DNA from: Symbiodinium natans
Lineage: Eukaryota; Sar; Dinophyceae; Suessiales; Symbiodiniaceae
Assembly: GCA_905221605.1 (NCBI GenBank)
Contig: CAJNDS010000891.1
Coordinates: forward strand, 822,274 to 886,273
Length of the DNA stretch: 64,000 nucleotides
Direction of reading: 5' to 3'
Shown here: positions 48,831 through 58,294 of the stretch, in pieces
How positions within the stretch are numbered: the stretch's first letter is position 1
Layout of the letters: each line of letters begins with the position of its first letter
Program-made: the position numbers and the translations under genes
Notes under the pieces: model-generated
The model's input: the letters and a program-made list of their open reading frames with translations, nothing else
What the model was told of the DNA's origin: nothing
Databases searched by the model: none

Positions 48831-50478
48831 GGGTGGAGTTTTTTTTTGGGTTTTTTTTTTTTTTTTTTGGGCCTTTTTTTTTTTGTCGATTTCCTTGGTT
48901 TTCTCTAGGAAAAACCCTACTTTCCTTACATTTTGGACGGATTTTCTGTCATTTCCCTGAGGTTTTCGTTGGTTTTTCATAGGGAAAAACCTATTTTTTT
49001 ACATTTTGGACGGATTTCCTGTAATTTCCCTTAGGTTTTCCTTGGTTTTTCCTAGGGGGAAATCCCTATTTTCCTTACATTTTGGACAGATATCCTGTCA
49101 TTTCCTTCGTTTCTTGGGCTTTGAAGCACGCTTGGTACGGCTTAAAAGAAGCGGGGGGGGTTGGGGGGGGGGGGCGCAGCCCCCCCACTTGCAAACACCT
49201 CTTGGGCTTTGAAGCACGCTCTGCGCGGCTTCCAAAAAAAAAGAGCGGGGGGGTTGGGGGGGGTCTCACACGATGCTTTTCAACTAGTTTCTTGGGCTTT
49301 GAAGCAAGCTTGGTACGACTTAAAAGAAGCGGGGGGGGTTGGGGGAAAACACAGCCCCGCTCCCCCATTTGCAAACACCCTGCTCACATGACGGGTGTCA
49401 ACAAGTTTCTTGGGCTTTGAAGCACGCTCGGCACGGTTTGAAAAAAAACGAGGTTTTCGTTGGTTTTTCCTAAGGAAACCCTCTTCTGATTACATTTTGG
49501 ACGGATTTCGTCAAACGTCAAAGCGTACGTTGCTTTTCCTTAGTTTGTCCTAGGGAAAACCCTATTTGGTTCGTTTTCTTGGTTTCTATCATTCCCTCTA
49601 TATTTTCATCGGATTCATACTTTTTTTTTCAACTAGTTTCTCGGGCTTTGAAGCACGCTTGGTACGGCTTAAAAGAAGCGGGGGGTGTTGGGGGGGGACG
49701 CAGCCCCCCCCCCATTTGCAAACACCCTGCTCACATGATGGGTGTCAACAAGTTTCTTGGGCTTTGAAGCACGCTCTGCACGGCTTCAAAAAAGCGGGGG
49801 GTTGGGGGGGGGGGCAGCCCCCCCCCCATTTGCAAACACAATGCTCACACGATGTTTTTCAACTAGTTTCTTGGGCTTTGAAGCACGCTTGGTACGGCTT
49901 AAAAAAAGCGGGGGGGGGTTGGGGGGGGGCGCAGCCCCAGCCCCATTTGCAACACCCTGCTCACATGATGGGTGTCAACAAGTTTCTTGGGCTTTGAAGC
50001 ACGCTCTGCACGGCTTAAAAAAAGCGGGGGGGTTGGGGGGGGGGCGCAGCCCCCCCCATTTGCAAACACAATGCTCACACGATGTTTTTCAACTAGTTTC
50101 TTGGGCTTCGAAGCACGCTTCCTTTCTTCCTTCCTTGCTTCCTTCCTTCTTCCTTCCTTTCTTCCTTCCTTGCTTCCTTCCTTTCTTCCTTCCCTCCTTT
50201 CTTCCTTCCTTCCTTCCTTCCTTGTTTTCTTCCTTTCTTTCATCCTTCCTTCCTTCCTTTCTTTCCTTCTTTCCTTCTAAAACCTACCAGAAATAACGCT
50301 TTCCTATGAAACCACAGAGAAATTACTGTTTTTCGTACGAAAACCCATCAAATCCTTTAAAAATATGGAGGGAATGGTGGTTTTCTTAGGAAAAACCAAG
50401 AAAATCGACCAAAAAAAAAAAAAAAACAAAAAGGCCAAAAAAAAAAAAAAAAAACCCAAAAAAATAGGCCCTCCACCC
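48831..50478. mobile_element. 1.65-kb terminal-inverted-repeat element with 115-bp tandem units
   Basis: Ends GGGTGGAG and CTCCACCC are exact inverses, followed inward by matching poly-T/poly-A, GTCGATTT(T/C)CTTGGTTTT and AGGAAAAAC segments (about 100 bp, imperfect). Inside lie three diverged copies of a 76-bp unit (TACATTTTGGACGGATTTC), then nine copies of CTTGGGCTTTGAAGCACGCT at 49113, 49201, 49291, 49409, 49640, 49756, 49870, 49986 and 50100 with G/C-run spacers, and a TTCC/TTCT tract (50118-50275). No transposase frame seen. Confidence 0.85.
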
Positions 50479-50490
50479 TAAACCCTAAAG

Positions 50491-50768
50491 GCTCAAGCGG
50501 ACCTTCAACGGCGGCTGCATGCCAAGGTGCTGGCAGCCACTCCGCGGGCGGCTTCATCGTGGAAACTCTGCCTTCGTTGTGGCGGCAATACCACCGCCCG
50601 CATGGTAGCTGAGTTCGACGCCATCCCACCCGATAGGGCTCCGATAGGGGTTGATCGGCCTCGGAAAGATCGTACTTGGTTGACATACGTCTGTCTACTC
50701 TGGGATTCTAAACTTGCCTATTCCCGCAGGATTTCTGGCATGCCCCTCTTGGAACATACACGGAGGGC
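50491..50768 (+). CDS. Exon, 92 codons
   Basis: CCCTAAAG acceptor directly right of the large element, AQADLQRRLHAKVLAATP then SSWKLCLRCGGNTTARMVAE, PPDRAPIGVDRPRKDRTW and YVCLLWDSKLAYSRRIS, to a GT donor at the next array. CLRCGG could be half of a zinc site. Strong frame; unknown protein. Confidence 0.7.
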
Positions 50769-50895
50769 GTTCCCTAAACCCCTAAACCCCTAAACTCCTA
50801 AACCCCTAAACCCTACAGTGGGGGGGCTTAAGCCCCTCGACCTCGATTCGATGGCACAAGGTGACCCAGGTCGTTCGCCTCCCAGCGGTCGGTAG

Positions 50896-51084
50896 CACCA
50901 CCCACATGGGGCCCGGTACCGGAGCCCGTTCAAGAAAATACCCCAAACACCTTGCTCATTAACTGGGACCTCCCCTAAGACCTTCCCCTTCCTGGAACCT
51001 GAACCACAGAACGGGAGCACTGGAAACCTCCTGGGACCCCCTGGGACCTTTCCTAATCTCGGGACGCCGATCACAACTTTTTGA
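50896..51084 (+). CDS. Terminal exon, Pro/Thr-rich
   Basis: GGTAG acceptor, HHPHGARYRSPFKKIPQTP then SPKTFPFLEPEPQNGSTG and PGTFPNLGTPITTF, TGA; 62 codons. Low-complexity, probably disordered. Confidence 0.5.
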   Translation, partial: HHPHGARYRSPFKKIPQTPCSLTGTSPKTFPFLEPEPQNGSTGNLLGPPGTFPNLGTPITTF

Positions 51085-51169
51085 AGGAAGCCCTCAACAA
51101 ACTATCGGAAGACATTTGTAGCAAGTCGGCAATTGACTTGAGTTTAGGCCTCAACCCTTAAAGGGGTAG

Positions 51170-51297
51170 GTATGGGTGGCTTTGCCGCCTTGGACGGCTT
51201 CCCACCTAACGAAGCTTGCGAGCTTTTTCCGCACCCCAACCTCCACGGCATCTGCGCCGTATTGCAGCAAGCCCTAAACCTGAACCCAATAACCTAA
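51170..51297 (+). CDS. Putative exon or small C-terminus
   Basis: GGGGTAG acceptor, MGGFAALDGFPPNEACELF then PHPNLHGICAVLQQAL and TAA soon after. GC3 high. A second plus frame (VALPPWTASHLTKLAS) is open. Confidence 0.55.
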
Positions 51298-51399
51298 ACT
51301 CTAAACCCTGTAACTTGATCCTGTGCTAGCAAAGAGAAACACCTCCAACTTGCCTGTCGGGTTGGGGCTTCAAAGGGCTTAGGCTTGGGTTTCTGCAGA

Positions 51400-51600
51400 G
51401 GTTTAGTTTAGGGTTTAGGGTTTAGGGTTTAGGGTTTAGGGTTTAGGGTTTAGGGTTTAGGGTTTAGGGTTTAGGGTTTAGGGTTTAGGGTTTAGGGTTT
51501 AGGGTTTAGGGTCTAGGGTCTAGGGTCTAGGGTCTAGGGTTTAGGGTTTAGGGTTTAGGGTTTAGGGTTTAGTTAGGGTTGAGGGTTTAGGGTTTAGGGT
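51400..51600 (+). repeat. TTTAGGG array with GGGTCTA block
   Basis: About 27 units; GGGTCTA occurs four times in a row at 51508-51538. Confidence 0.95.
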
Positions 51601-51611
51601 TGAGCTGCTAG

Positions 51612-51690
51612 GAGGCCAACGGCACGCCTCTCGACGAAGCAATCTTGCAGCTTTGCGAATTCGACCCTGCCCAAAGTCAAAACCATGTGG
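51612..51690 (+). CDS. Exon with GTG G|GTTTAGGG donor
   Basis: GAGCTGCTAG acceptor, EANGTPLDEAILQLCEFDP then AQSQNHV, donor at TTTAGGG; 79 nt, GC3 high, globular composition. Well supported at both edges. Confidence 0.65.
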
Positions 51691-51884
51691 GTTTAGGGTT
51701 TAGGGTTTACATAGGCTTTGGGGTCCGTAACCCCTAAACCTCAAAACCTGAACCCCTAACTCTAGACCACAAACCTACTAGCCCTACACCTCAAAACGCC
51801 GAAACCCTAGACTCCTAGACCCCAAGCCCCAAATGTGAAACAACGCCAAAAGGGACCAAACCCTAAAGCCAAACACCAAGGCCC

Positions 51885-52075
51885 TAAACCCTAAACCCTA
51901 AACCCTACACCCTAAACCCTAAACCCTACACCCTAAACCCTAAACCCTACACCCTACACCCTACACCCTACACCCTAAACCCTAAACCCTAAACCCTAAA
52001 CCCTAAACCCTAAACCCTAAACCCTAAACCCTAAACCCTAAACGCTAAACCCTAAACCCTAAACCCTAAACTCCA
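51885..52075 (-). repeat. CCCTAAA/CCCTACA array
   Basis: CCCTACA variants cluster at 51903-51972, then pure CCCTAAA. Confidence 0.95.
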
Positions 52076-52078
52076 AAC

Positions 52079-52132
52079 GGCTTTTGGGTCCTTGGGTTTC
52101 CGCGCCGCGCCATCCCAGAGCCGACGGAAGAC
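52079..52132 (-). CDS. Exon, 18 codons, phase 0
   Basis: Minus CTCTCTGGCAG acceptor, VFRRLWDGAARKPKDPKA, GCC|GTTTGGAG donor. Conventional acceptor; basic. Confidence 0.6.
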
Positions 52133-52247
52133 CTGCCAGAGAGCAGGTCTTTAGGGCTTAGGGTTTAGGGTTTGGGGTTTGGGGTTTAGGGTCCTGTCGG
52201 CAACCTGAACGCTCAAGCCCTGGAGCCTGGACCCTAAACCCTACAAA

Positions 52248-52406
52248 ACCTTAAATCCCTGAACCCCAATTCCTTGAACCCTAAACCCTTGAACCCTCAA
52301 ACCCTAAACCAAGCAGTATGGGACAACCCTTAAATCCCTGAACCCCAATTCCTTGAACCCTAAACCCTTGAACCCTCAAACCCTAAACCAAGCAGTATGG
52401 GACAAC
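52248..52406. repeat. 79-bp tandem duplication
   Basis: TTAAATCCCTGAACCCCAAT starts at 52251 and 52330; both copies end AAGCAGTATGGGACAAC. Near-identical, so recent. Confidence 0.9.
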
Positions 52407-52794
52407 GTATGGCAAAAATCTCTGAAGCTGGCTGGCCGCAGACCCCCAGAGCCAAAACTCTAAACGTAACGAAACTCTAAGTCCTAAACTCGAACCAGTA
52501 GCCAGATTATGATCAGGGTACCCTGTTTGGGTTTGGACACCTTATCAAAAATGGCAAAAAGGGAACCACCACTGTAAAACCTGAGCCCACAACCCTAAAC
52601 CCCCAAACCCTAAACCCCAAAACCCCCAACACCCCCTAGATCCTAAACCCTAAACCCCTAAATCTCAAACCCCGATGCACCCCTAAATCCTAAACCCCTA
52701 AAGCAACGCCAAAATCCCTGGGTAGCCCAGTGGCCACATTATATTCAGAAAACCTCAACTCCTGAACCATAAACCCTGAACCCCTAAACCCCTA

Positions 52795-53135
52795 AACCAC
52801 TAAACCCCTAAACCCTTAAACCCCTACACCCCAAAACCCTAAACCCTAGACCCCTACGCCCCTAAACCCTAAATCCTAAACCCTAAACCCTAAACCCTAA
52901 ACCCTAAACCCTAAACCCTAAACCCTAAACCCTAAGCCTAAACCCTACGCCCCTAAAACCTAAACCCTAAACCCTAAACCCTACGCCCCTAAAACCTAAA
53001 CCCAAAACCCTAAACCCGAAACCCTAAGCCTAAACCCTACGCTCCTAAAACCTAAACCCTAAACCCTAAACCCTAAACCCTACGCCCCTAAAACCTAAAC
53101 CCTAAACCCTAAACCCTGAACCCTAAACCCTAAAC
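52795..53135 (-). repeat. CCCTAAA array with CCCTACGCCCCTAAAA phrase
   Basis: The phrase ACGCCCCTAAAACCTAAACC recurs four to five times (52947-53095): a higher-order repeat. Confidence 0.9.
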
Positions 53136-53218
53136 CACCAACCACAAGCACCAGAATGCCAGGGGCCGACCTCATTGAGCCGGTCCTCGAGGATGAGCCC
53201 ATCTAGGACGACAGGATC
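53136..53218 (-). CDS. Exon with CTCCCCAG acceptor
   Basis: Minus CCTCCTCCCCAG, DPVVLDGLILEDRLNEVGPW then HSGACG, GT donor at the array. GC3 high. The plus strand is also open (GADLIEPVLEDEPI). Confidence 0.55.
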
Positions 53219-53244
53219 CTGGGGAGGAGGGCCCCTTGGGTTGG

Positions 53245-53465
53245 TTTAGGGTTTAGGGTTTAGGGTTTAGGGTTTAGGGTTTAGGGTTTAGGGTTTAGGG
53301 TTTAGGGTTTAGGGCTTAGGGCTTAGGGCTTAGGGCTTAGGGTTTAGGGTTTAGGGTTTAGGGTTTGGGGTTTAGGGTTTAGGGTTTGGGGTTTTAGGGT
53401 TTTAGGGTTTAGGGTTTAGGGTGTAGGATTTGGGGTTTAGGGGTTTGGGGGGTTTGGGGGGCTTG
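53245..53465 (+). repeat. TTTAGGG array
   Basis: About 28 units; CTTAGGG runs at 53313-53340. Confidence 0.95.
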
Positions 53466-53563
53466 GGGTATGGGGCCTTAAGGATTGAAGCTCACGTTTC
53501 TTCTTGGTGGCTTCGGGTGAGGAAAAGTTTCAGGGCTCTTAGGGATTAGGGTTTAGGGTTTAG

Positions 53564-53629
53564 GGTGTGGACCATCCCCAGCAACCTGGGATGAACAAGG
53601 GCTCCCGTTCTAGCCTTCGGTCGTCTTAG
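53564..53629 (+). CDS. Terminal exon starting at TTTAG
   Basis: TTTAG acceptor, GVDHPQQPGMNKGSRSSLRS and TAG; 21 codons. Confidence 0.45.
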   Translation, partial: GVDHPQQPGMNKGSRSSLRSS

Positions 53630-53740
53630 ACGGATCCCGACAGGGTTTCGGGTTTAGGGTTCAGGGTTTGCGAGGGTTTAGGGTTTAGGTTTTAGGGTTT
53701 AGGGTTCAGGGGGCAATGGGGTTTAGGGTTTAGGGGTGCC

Positions 53741-53767
53741 ATGGCAGCACGCCCTGGGCCGGCCTCT
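53741..53767 (+). CDS. Candidate first coding exon (ATG)
   Basis: TTTAGGGGTGCC then ATGG; MAARPGPAS and a GTGAGC donor. The TTTAG just upstream could accept a spliced leader. Very short. Confidence 0.4.
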
Positions 53768-54193
53768 GTGAGCTCGCCCACCAGCTGATACCTAGCACTT
53801 GAAGGTCTGATTGAGTCTGACAACTGAGGTGTGTCTTCCTACACTCCCTAGAGTTCAGGGTTTGGGGCTTGGGGTTAGGGTTTAGGACTGAAGAATGAGA
53901 ACAATAACCACAATATCTCTGCCAGCCCCTCAGGGTACGTTGTATATGCACAAGAATAAAGAATAAGGAGCCTCACAACATGAATATGTCCAGAATGGGC
54001 TTTTACTGAACACTTCGACTTTCTTTTGGGGCTGCAGGCCCTAACCCCGTAAAGCCCATGAACCCTACATGGTATGGTTTAGGGTTCGGGGCTTAGGGCT
54101 TGCCCTGTACCCCTGCAAACCTGGCAGCACAAGCCTCATAAACCCAGACTCCTAAACCCCCCAAACCCGAAACCCTAAACCCTAAACACTCAC

Positions 54194-54265
54194 CCCCCAC
54201 AACTCGCCAGGCGCGCAAGGCGTCTTCCTGCGGCGGGCTGGCCGGGGGCGACGCCTTGGAAGCGC
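54194..54265 (-). CDS. Arg-rich exon with GTGAGT donor
   Basis: Minus TTTGGCTGAG acceptor, ALPRRRPRPARRRKTPCAP then GELWG, GGGG|GTGAGTGTTTAGGG donor; exactly 24 codons. Highly basic, possibly nuclear or nucleic-acid-binding. Confidence 0.55.
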
Positions 54266-54298
54266 CTCAGCCAAAGGCGGGGCTTGGGGTGTAGGCTC

Positions 54299-54496
54299 TA
54301 CTTGGAGGTACTTAATCACCAATGATAACTGGGTAGTTTAGGGTTTAGGGTTTAGGGTTTAGGGTTTAGGTTTAGGGTGTTCCATGATAAGTGTAGATAT
54401 CACCCACATATAAGCCCCTCAAGTACCCTAGTAGGGTTATAATTGGGTTATAAGTACAGTTACAAGTGGGTTACCAATACCATGAACCTCCAAGTA
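54299..54496. mobile_element. Family J element, copy 3, with telomere repeats inside
   Basis: Ends CTACTTGGAGGTACTTA and TACCATGAACCTCCAAGTAG. TTTAGGG units occupy 54336-54380; family J sequence resumes beyond. Confidence 0.75.
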
Positions 54497-54576
54497 GGGG
54501 GTCAGGCAATAGGGTTTGAGAGATTTAGGGTTCAGTGTCCAGGGAGCAGGATCAAGGGCTTTTTGTCGGGGGGTTC

Positions 54577-54695
54577 CTTACTTACAGGCTCTTTTGACTT
54601 AGCAATTCTACTTAGTATCCCTTAGACACCGCATTATAATCCCCATAACCTACCTTACCCTGCTTGCTAAGTCACAAGAGCTTCCAAGCAGGGAG
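54577..54695. mobile_element. Family M inverted-repeat element
   Basis: GGCTCTTTTGACTTAGCA and TGCTAAGTCACAAGAGCTTC; about 115 bp. Confidence 0.65.
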
Positions 54696-54758
54696 TTTGG
54701 GTTAGGTGTCTACGGGGCTAGAGATTTAGTTTTTAAGTATAGTATCTAGCAAGCAGCA

Positions 54759-54947
54759 TCAAAGGCTTTTAGGGGGGTCCTCAGGGTAGTTGCAAGAGCC
54801 CTTGTAAATTCTTTGGTCTTTGCCCTTTTTGTTAACACCTCGGTAAGACGTAGACTGGAGCCGTTGCAACAGAGGTTTGTCATAGTCCGAAGTCTGCCAG
54901 GACCATCCCAGACCAGGAACATGGATGATCCTTGCGAACTGCAGCAC
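54759..54947 (-). CDS. Exon or terminal frame, 62 codons
   Basis: Minus GGGAAG acceptor, VLQFARIIHVPGLGWSWQT then SDYDKPLLQRLQSTSYRG; the frame then runs VNKKGKDQRIYKGSCNYPED to TGA, unless a GTGTTAAC donor after CGAG is used. Protein-like; no family recognised. Confidence 0.6.
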   Translation of the reverse strand: MLQFARIIHVPGLGWSWQTSDYDKPLLQRLQSTSYRGVNKKGKDQRIYKGSCNYPEDPPKSL

Positions 54948-55065
54948 CTTCCCTAACTTGCACTAGCGGCTTTAGGGTTTAGGGTTTGGGGATTAGGGGT
55001 TTGGGTCACTAGCGAAGTTTGCTACGTCGATCGCCACCGCATGCTCTGCCATATGTCGGCAGCCA

Positions 55066-55377
55066 TTATCGTGTGTCGAGCAGGGCGGCAAGGACTGGCG
55101 GTTTGGCGTTTATGTGTGGGGCGGCTTGCGTTAGATGAGCGTACTCTAGAAACAGAGGTTCGGGGTTCGAAGGACGCGAATCCTTTTCGTGGTCGGCCTG
55201 GTTCGGCTGCCCCTCAGGGTCTGCACTCCACCTGAAGGTTTGGCTGTACTTGAGCTCCCCGACGCGATAGTGCGCCTGGTAGGTCCGAGTCGGCACGCGA
55301 CGCTGAAGCCGCGAGTTTGGAGCAAAGACCGCACACTCAACTGCCGGAGTGCTCCAGATTCCAGGCTTCATACCCAA
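55066..55377 (-). CDS. 103-codon frame, strong
   Basis: Minus TTTTAG acceptor then ATG: MGMKPGIWSTPAVECAVFAP, then RTYQAHYRVGELKYSQTFRW, SADPEGQPNQADHEKDSRPS, PLFLEYAHLTQAAPHIN and stop TAA. Uninterrupted, mixed alpha/beta composition. The plus-strand frames over the same stretch are less convincing. Could be a complete small protein or a last exon. Unknown. Confidence 0.7.
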   Translation of the reverse strand: MGMKPGIWSTPAVECAVFAPNSRLQRRVPTRTYQAHYRVGELKYSQTFRWSADPEGQPNQADHEKDSRPSNPEPLFLEYAHLTQAAPHINAKPPVLAALLDTR

Positions 55378-55449
55378 AAACCTAAAACCTGAACCCTGAA
55401 CTCTTAAACCTAAACCCTGGACTCTAAACCTAAAATCCTAGGCCCTAAG

Positions 55450-55503
55450 CCGCCCAGGGAGGATCAAAGAAGTTGTGGGGATGAAGGGGGGGGTTCACTT
55501 CAG
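55450..55503 (+). CDS. Putative exon
   Basis: CCCTAAG acceptor, PPREDQRSCGDEGGGSLQ, CAG|GTCCGG donor; 18 codons. Confidence 0.45.
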
Positions 55504-55612
55504 GTCCGGTCCACACAAAAGCCCCAGCTCTGAAACCATCTACAATCCACAGTCTATTTAGGGTCTAGGGTTTGGGGTCGAGGGTTTAGGGCTTATGGAG
55601 GCTTGGTAACCC

Positions 55613-55690
55613 TCAGCCTCGAACAACCCTGCAGACAGCCTTAAGACTTGTCTGCAACCCGGGCCTAAGCCCCGAACCCCCAGCATGCCT
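55613..55690 (+). CDS. Putative coding piece
   Basis: NPQPRTTLQTALRLVCNPG then LSPEPPAC, plus strand; TGCAGACA/TGTCTGCA forms an 8-bp stem inside. Confidence 0.35.
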
Positions 55691-55955
55691 AAACCCTAAA
55701 CCCTAAACCCTAAACCCGAAACCCTAAACCCTCAGCCCTAAACCCTAGAACCATAAACCCGTATATCGAATCCTAAACCCTAAGCCCTGAAACTCTAAAC
55801 CCTGAATCCGAAACCCTAATCCTGAATCCCAGACCCTGAATCCTAAACCCGGAAGCCCTCGAACATGTAACCCTGAAACCCCGAAAGCCGAAACCCTAAA
55901 CCCTGAACCCTAAACCCTAAACCCTAAACCCTAAACCCTAAAAAAACCTCAAGGC

Positions 55956-56000
55956 TCGGGCTTTCAGGAGCCGGCGGCTCCGCTACCGGCACCTGCGGGG
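55956..56000 (-). CDS. Short Pro/Ala/Glu exon
   Basis: Minus CACCCCCGCAG acceptor, VPVAEPPAPESPSLE, GAG|GTTTTTTTAGGG donor; 15 codons. The plus strand (EPAAPLPAPAGVRVQIC) with CTTTCAG is an alternative. Confidence 0.45.
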
Positions 56001-56022
56001 GTGCGCGTTCAGATCTGTGCAG

Positions 56023-56185
56023 GGTTTAGGGTTTAGGGTTTAGGGTTTAGGGTTTAGGGTTTAGGGTTTAGGGTTTAGGGTTTAGGGTTTAGGGTTTAGG
56101 GTTTAGGGTTTAGGGTTTTGGGTTTTGGGTTTTGGGTTTTAGGGTTAGGGTTTAGGGTTTAGGGTTTAGAGTTCAGGGTTTAGGG
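56023..56185 (+). repeat. TTTAGGG array with GGGTTTT block
   Basis: Thirteen perfect units, four GGGTTTT units (56114-56141), then TTTAGGG. Confidence 0.95.
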
Positions 56186-56425
56186 TTTCGGGCCTTGGGG
56201 TTGGGATTCGAGGTTTAGGGTTACGTTCTCAGATTTAGGGTTCCTGTACATTTTTGTATCTTCTTGGGCGGGGGTGGCTTGGGTGGCTTGGGTGGCTTGT
56301 GGCTTAGGTCTTGGTGCGGTTTCGGCATCATCTTTTGGGGTGCACAGTACGGTTTAGGATTTAGGGTTCAGGGTTCAGGGCTTGAGGGGTTGATGGGTTT
56401 AGGGTCGGCAGGGTCGCAAGTTTAG

Positions 56426-56536
56426 GAGGGATGCAAGTTGTCCCGCTGTTCCGCCGGCGCTGCTCCGCCGTCATGGCAAATCTGCTGGCCACCCCTAGGC
56501 CCAGGCGTGCTTAAAACCGAAACACCGAAGCCCTAA
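56426..56536 (+). CDS. Terminal exon starting at TTTAG
   Basis: TTTAG acceptor, EGCKLSRCSAGAAPPSWQI then CWPPLGPGVLKTETPKP and TAA; 36 codons, three cysteines. Confidence 0.5.
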   Translation, partial: EGCKLSRCSAGAAPPSWQICWPPLGPGVLKTETPKP

Positions 56537-56702
56537 AAACCTAAGCGCTGATATTAAACCCCCCGCCTACCCCCCCCCCCCCCCCCCAAAAAAAAAAAAA
56601 CAAATATCATACATCCCACGTACTATATAACAGAACCAGAATGGGGGCATTTTATATTTGGGGGTAGGGGGGGGTTAAAGTTTGGGGGAGGGGATTAAAA
56701 CC

Positions 56703-56767
56703 TTAGACACTAAACCAGCCAGAGCATCCACCCGTGACCCCGTGGAGCTGCAGCAACAGCATCCGTG
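56703..56767 (-). CDS. Terminal exon with TCTTTCGCAG acceptor
   Basis: Minus RMLLLQLHGVTGGCSGWFSV and TAA; conventional pyrimidine-rich acceptor. Confidence 0.5.
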
Positions 56768-57090
56768 CTGCGAAAGAGGAGTTGTGAGCTAAACAACAAA
56801 ACTTCCGAACTGCCCGAAGCTCTAGACTATATAAGCCCCTCCACACCCTAATCCTCCCCAAATCCTCCGCAAACCCTAACCCCACACAACCCCTAAAAGC
56901 ATTCCCGTAACCCAACAAGAAACCCTAAACCCTAAACCCGAAACCTTAAACCCCTAAACCCCTAAAACCCTAAACCCTAAACCCCTAAACCCCTAAACCC
57001 CCAAAACCCCAACACCCCTAAAAACCCTAAACCCTAAACCCCCCAAACCCTAAACCCTAAACCCCAAACCCTAAACCCTAAACCCTAAAC

Positions 57091-57178
57091 CCCCAAGCCG
57101 TCTCAGCTCTTCCCCCAGAGTCGCCTGGGAGGCCTTGGCCTTCCCCGGCGCCGCCTTCACGGGTACCTTCGCGGGCAC
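57091..57178 (-). CDS. Lys/Ala/Pro-rich exon, strong
   Basis: Minus CCCTAAACCCTATCCAG acceptor, VPAKVPVKAAPGKAKASQA then TLGEELRRLG, GGGG|GTTTAGGG donor; 29 codons plus one base, GC3 about 90%. The K/A/P composition recalls linker or histone-like tails, but that is only a resemblance. Confidence 0.7.
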
Positions 57179-57183
57179 CTGGA

Positions 57184-57395
57184 TAGGGTTTAGGGTTTAG
57201 GGTTTAGGGTTTAGGGTTTAGGGTTTAGGGTTTGGGGTTTCGGGTTTAGGGCTTAGGGTTTAGGGTTTAGGGTTTGGGGTTTAGGGTTTAGGGTTTAGGG
57301 TTTAGGGTTTGGGGTTTGGGGTTTAGGGTTTAGGGTTTGGGGTTTGGGGTTTAGGGTTTAGGGTTTCGGGCTCGGGTTTAGGGCTTAGGGTTTTC
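57184..57395 (+). repeat. TTTAGGG array with TTTGGGG blocks
   Basis: About 30 units; forms the 5' end of the minus intron as CCCTAAA upstream of the 57.1-kb exon. Confidence 0.95.
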
Positions 57396-57512
57396 TTTTG
57401 GGTTTGTTGAGGGTTTTTGGGTTTCGGGTTTAGGTCGAGGGTTCTACGTTGCAATGGTTTTAGGGGTTTAGAGTGTGTTAGGGTGTTTGGCTTTTAGGGT
57501 GTTGGGGATCAG

Positions 57513-57838
57513 GGATTGGGGGCGCGCTCCCGATCGCGCGCCTGGGTAGCTAAGTGAGCCCACCCCCGAAACTATTCTCTTCCCAGGCCCGTAGATTTTC
57601 CAATGGGCAAAGGTTTAGGGCTTAGGGCTTAGGGTTTAGGGTTTAGGGTTTGGGGTTTAGGGTTTAGGGCAACGGCCTTGTTCGGGAGGCTCGAGTTCCA
57701 GGCAGGTTCAGAACTGCAGGGCTTGACCCTATACATTTGGGTTTAGGGTTTAGGGTTAGGAATTAGGGTTTAGGGTTTAGGGTTAGGGTTTAGGGTTTAG
57801 GGTCTAGGGTCTAGGGTTTAGGGTTGAGGGTTGAGAGT

Positions 57839-57884
<46 letters not shown>

Positions 57885-58253
57885 GGTTTAGGGTTTAGGG
57901 TTTAGGGTTTAGGGTTTAGGGTTTGGGGTTTTAAGGTTTAAGGTTTAGGGTTTAGGGTTTAGGGTTTAGGGTTTAGGGTTTAGTGTTTAGGGTTTGGGGT
58001 TTAGGGTTTAGTGCTTAGGGCTTAGGAGCACATGCGATGCCTTCGCCACCACGGACTTAGGCGGCACAGTCGGGGGAGTTCCTGCTGGCGAACCCATTGC
58101 GACCTTTCAGGTGCAGCGGGAGGAGGGCTAGACCCTGAACCCCATTCAAGGGTTTCGCTATGCATGCTACCTAAAATGTGCGTGCTGCTTCCAAATAACG
58201 TTCTGCATGGCTGGTCTTTTGTCGGCTGCAAATCCGTCATTTGCAGCATTTGA
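57513..58253 (+). CDS. Four-exon gene end with two telomere-repeat introns
   Basis: Exons 57513-57545 (GLGARSRSRAW), 57587-57612 (ARRFSNGQ), 57668-57740 (ATALFGRLEFQAGSELQG, LTLYIW) and 58026-58253 (EHMRCLRHHGLRRHSRG ... VLHGWSFVGCKSVICSI, TGA) keep one frame. Intron 1 (41 nt) is conventional with CTATTCTCTTCCCAG. Introns 2 (55 nt) and 3 (285 nt) consist of TTTAGGG-type heptamers from GT to AG. Third positions in exon 3 are almost all G/C. The minus strand is open over exon 4, so transcript proof is needed. Function unknown. Confidence 0.6.
57613..57667 (+). repeat. 55-nt TTTAGGG-type array acting as putative GT-AG intron
   Basis: Eight heptamer-like units from GTTTAGGG to TTTAG between exons 2 and 3. 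Confidence 0.7.
57741..58025 (+). repeat. 285-nt TTTAGGG/GGGTTGA array acting as putative intron
   Basis: Starts GTTTAGGG, contains eight to nine GGGTTGA units (57822-57890), ends GGGCTTAG at exon 4. Confidence 0.75.
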
Positions 58254-58294
58254 GATGAGATGGGGTCTCTGCACTGCTGCCGAATTCACCCTTC

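Noticed and set aside
49075-50296. Frames of 100-180 codons in the large element
   Set aside because: They follow the 115-bp tandem units and the TTCC tract; the same peptide phrases repeat with the DNA period.
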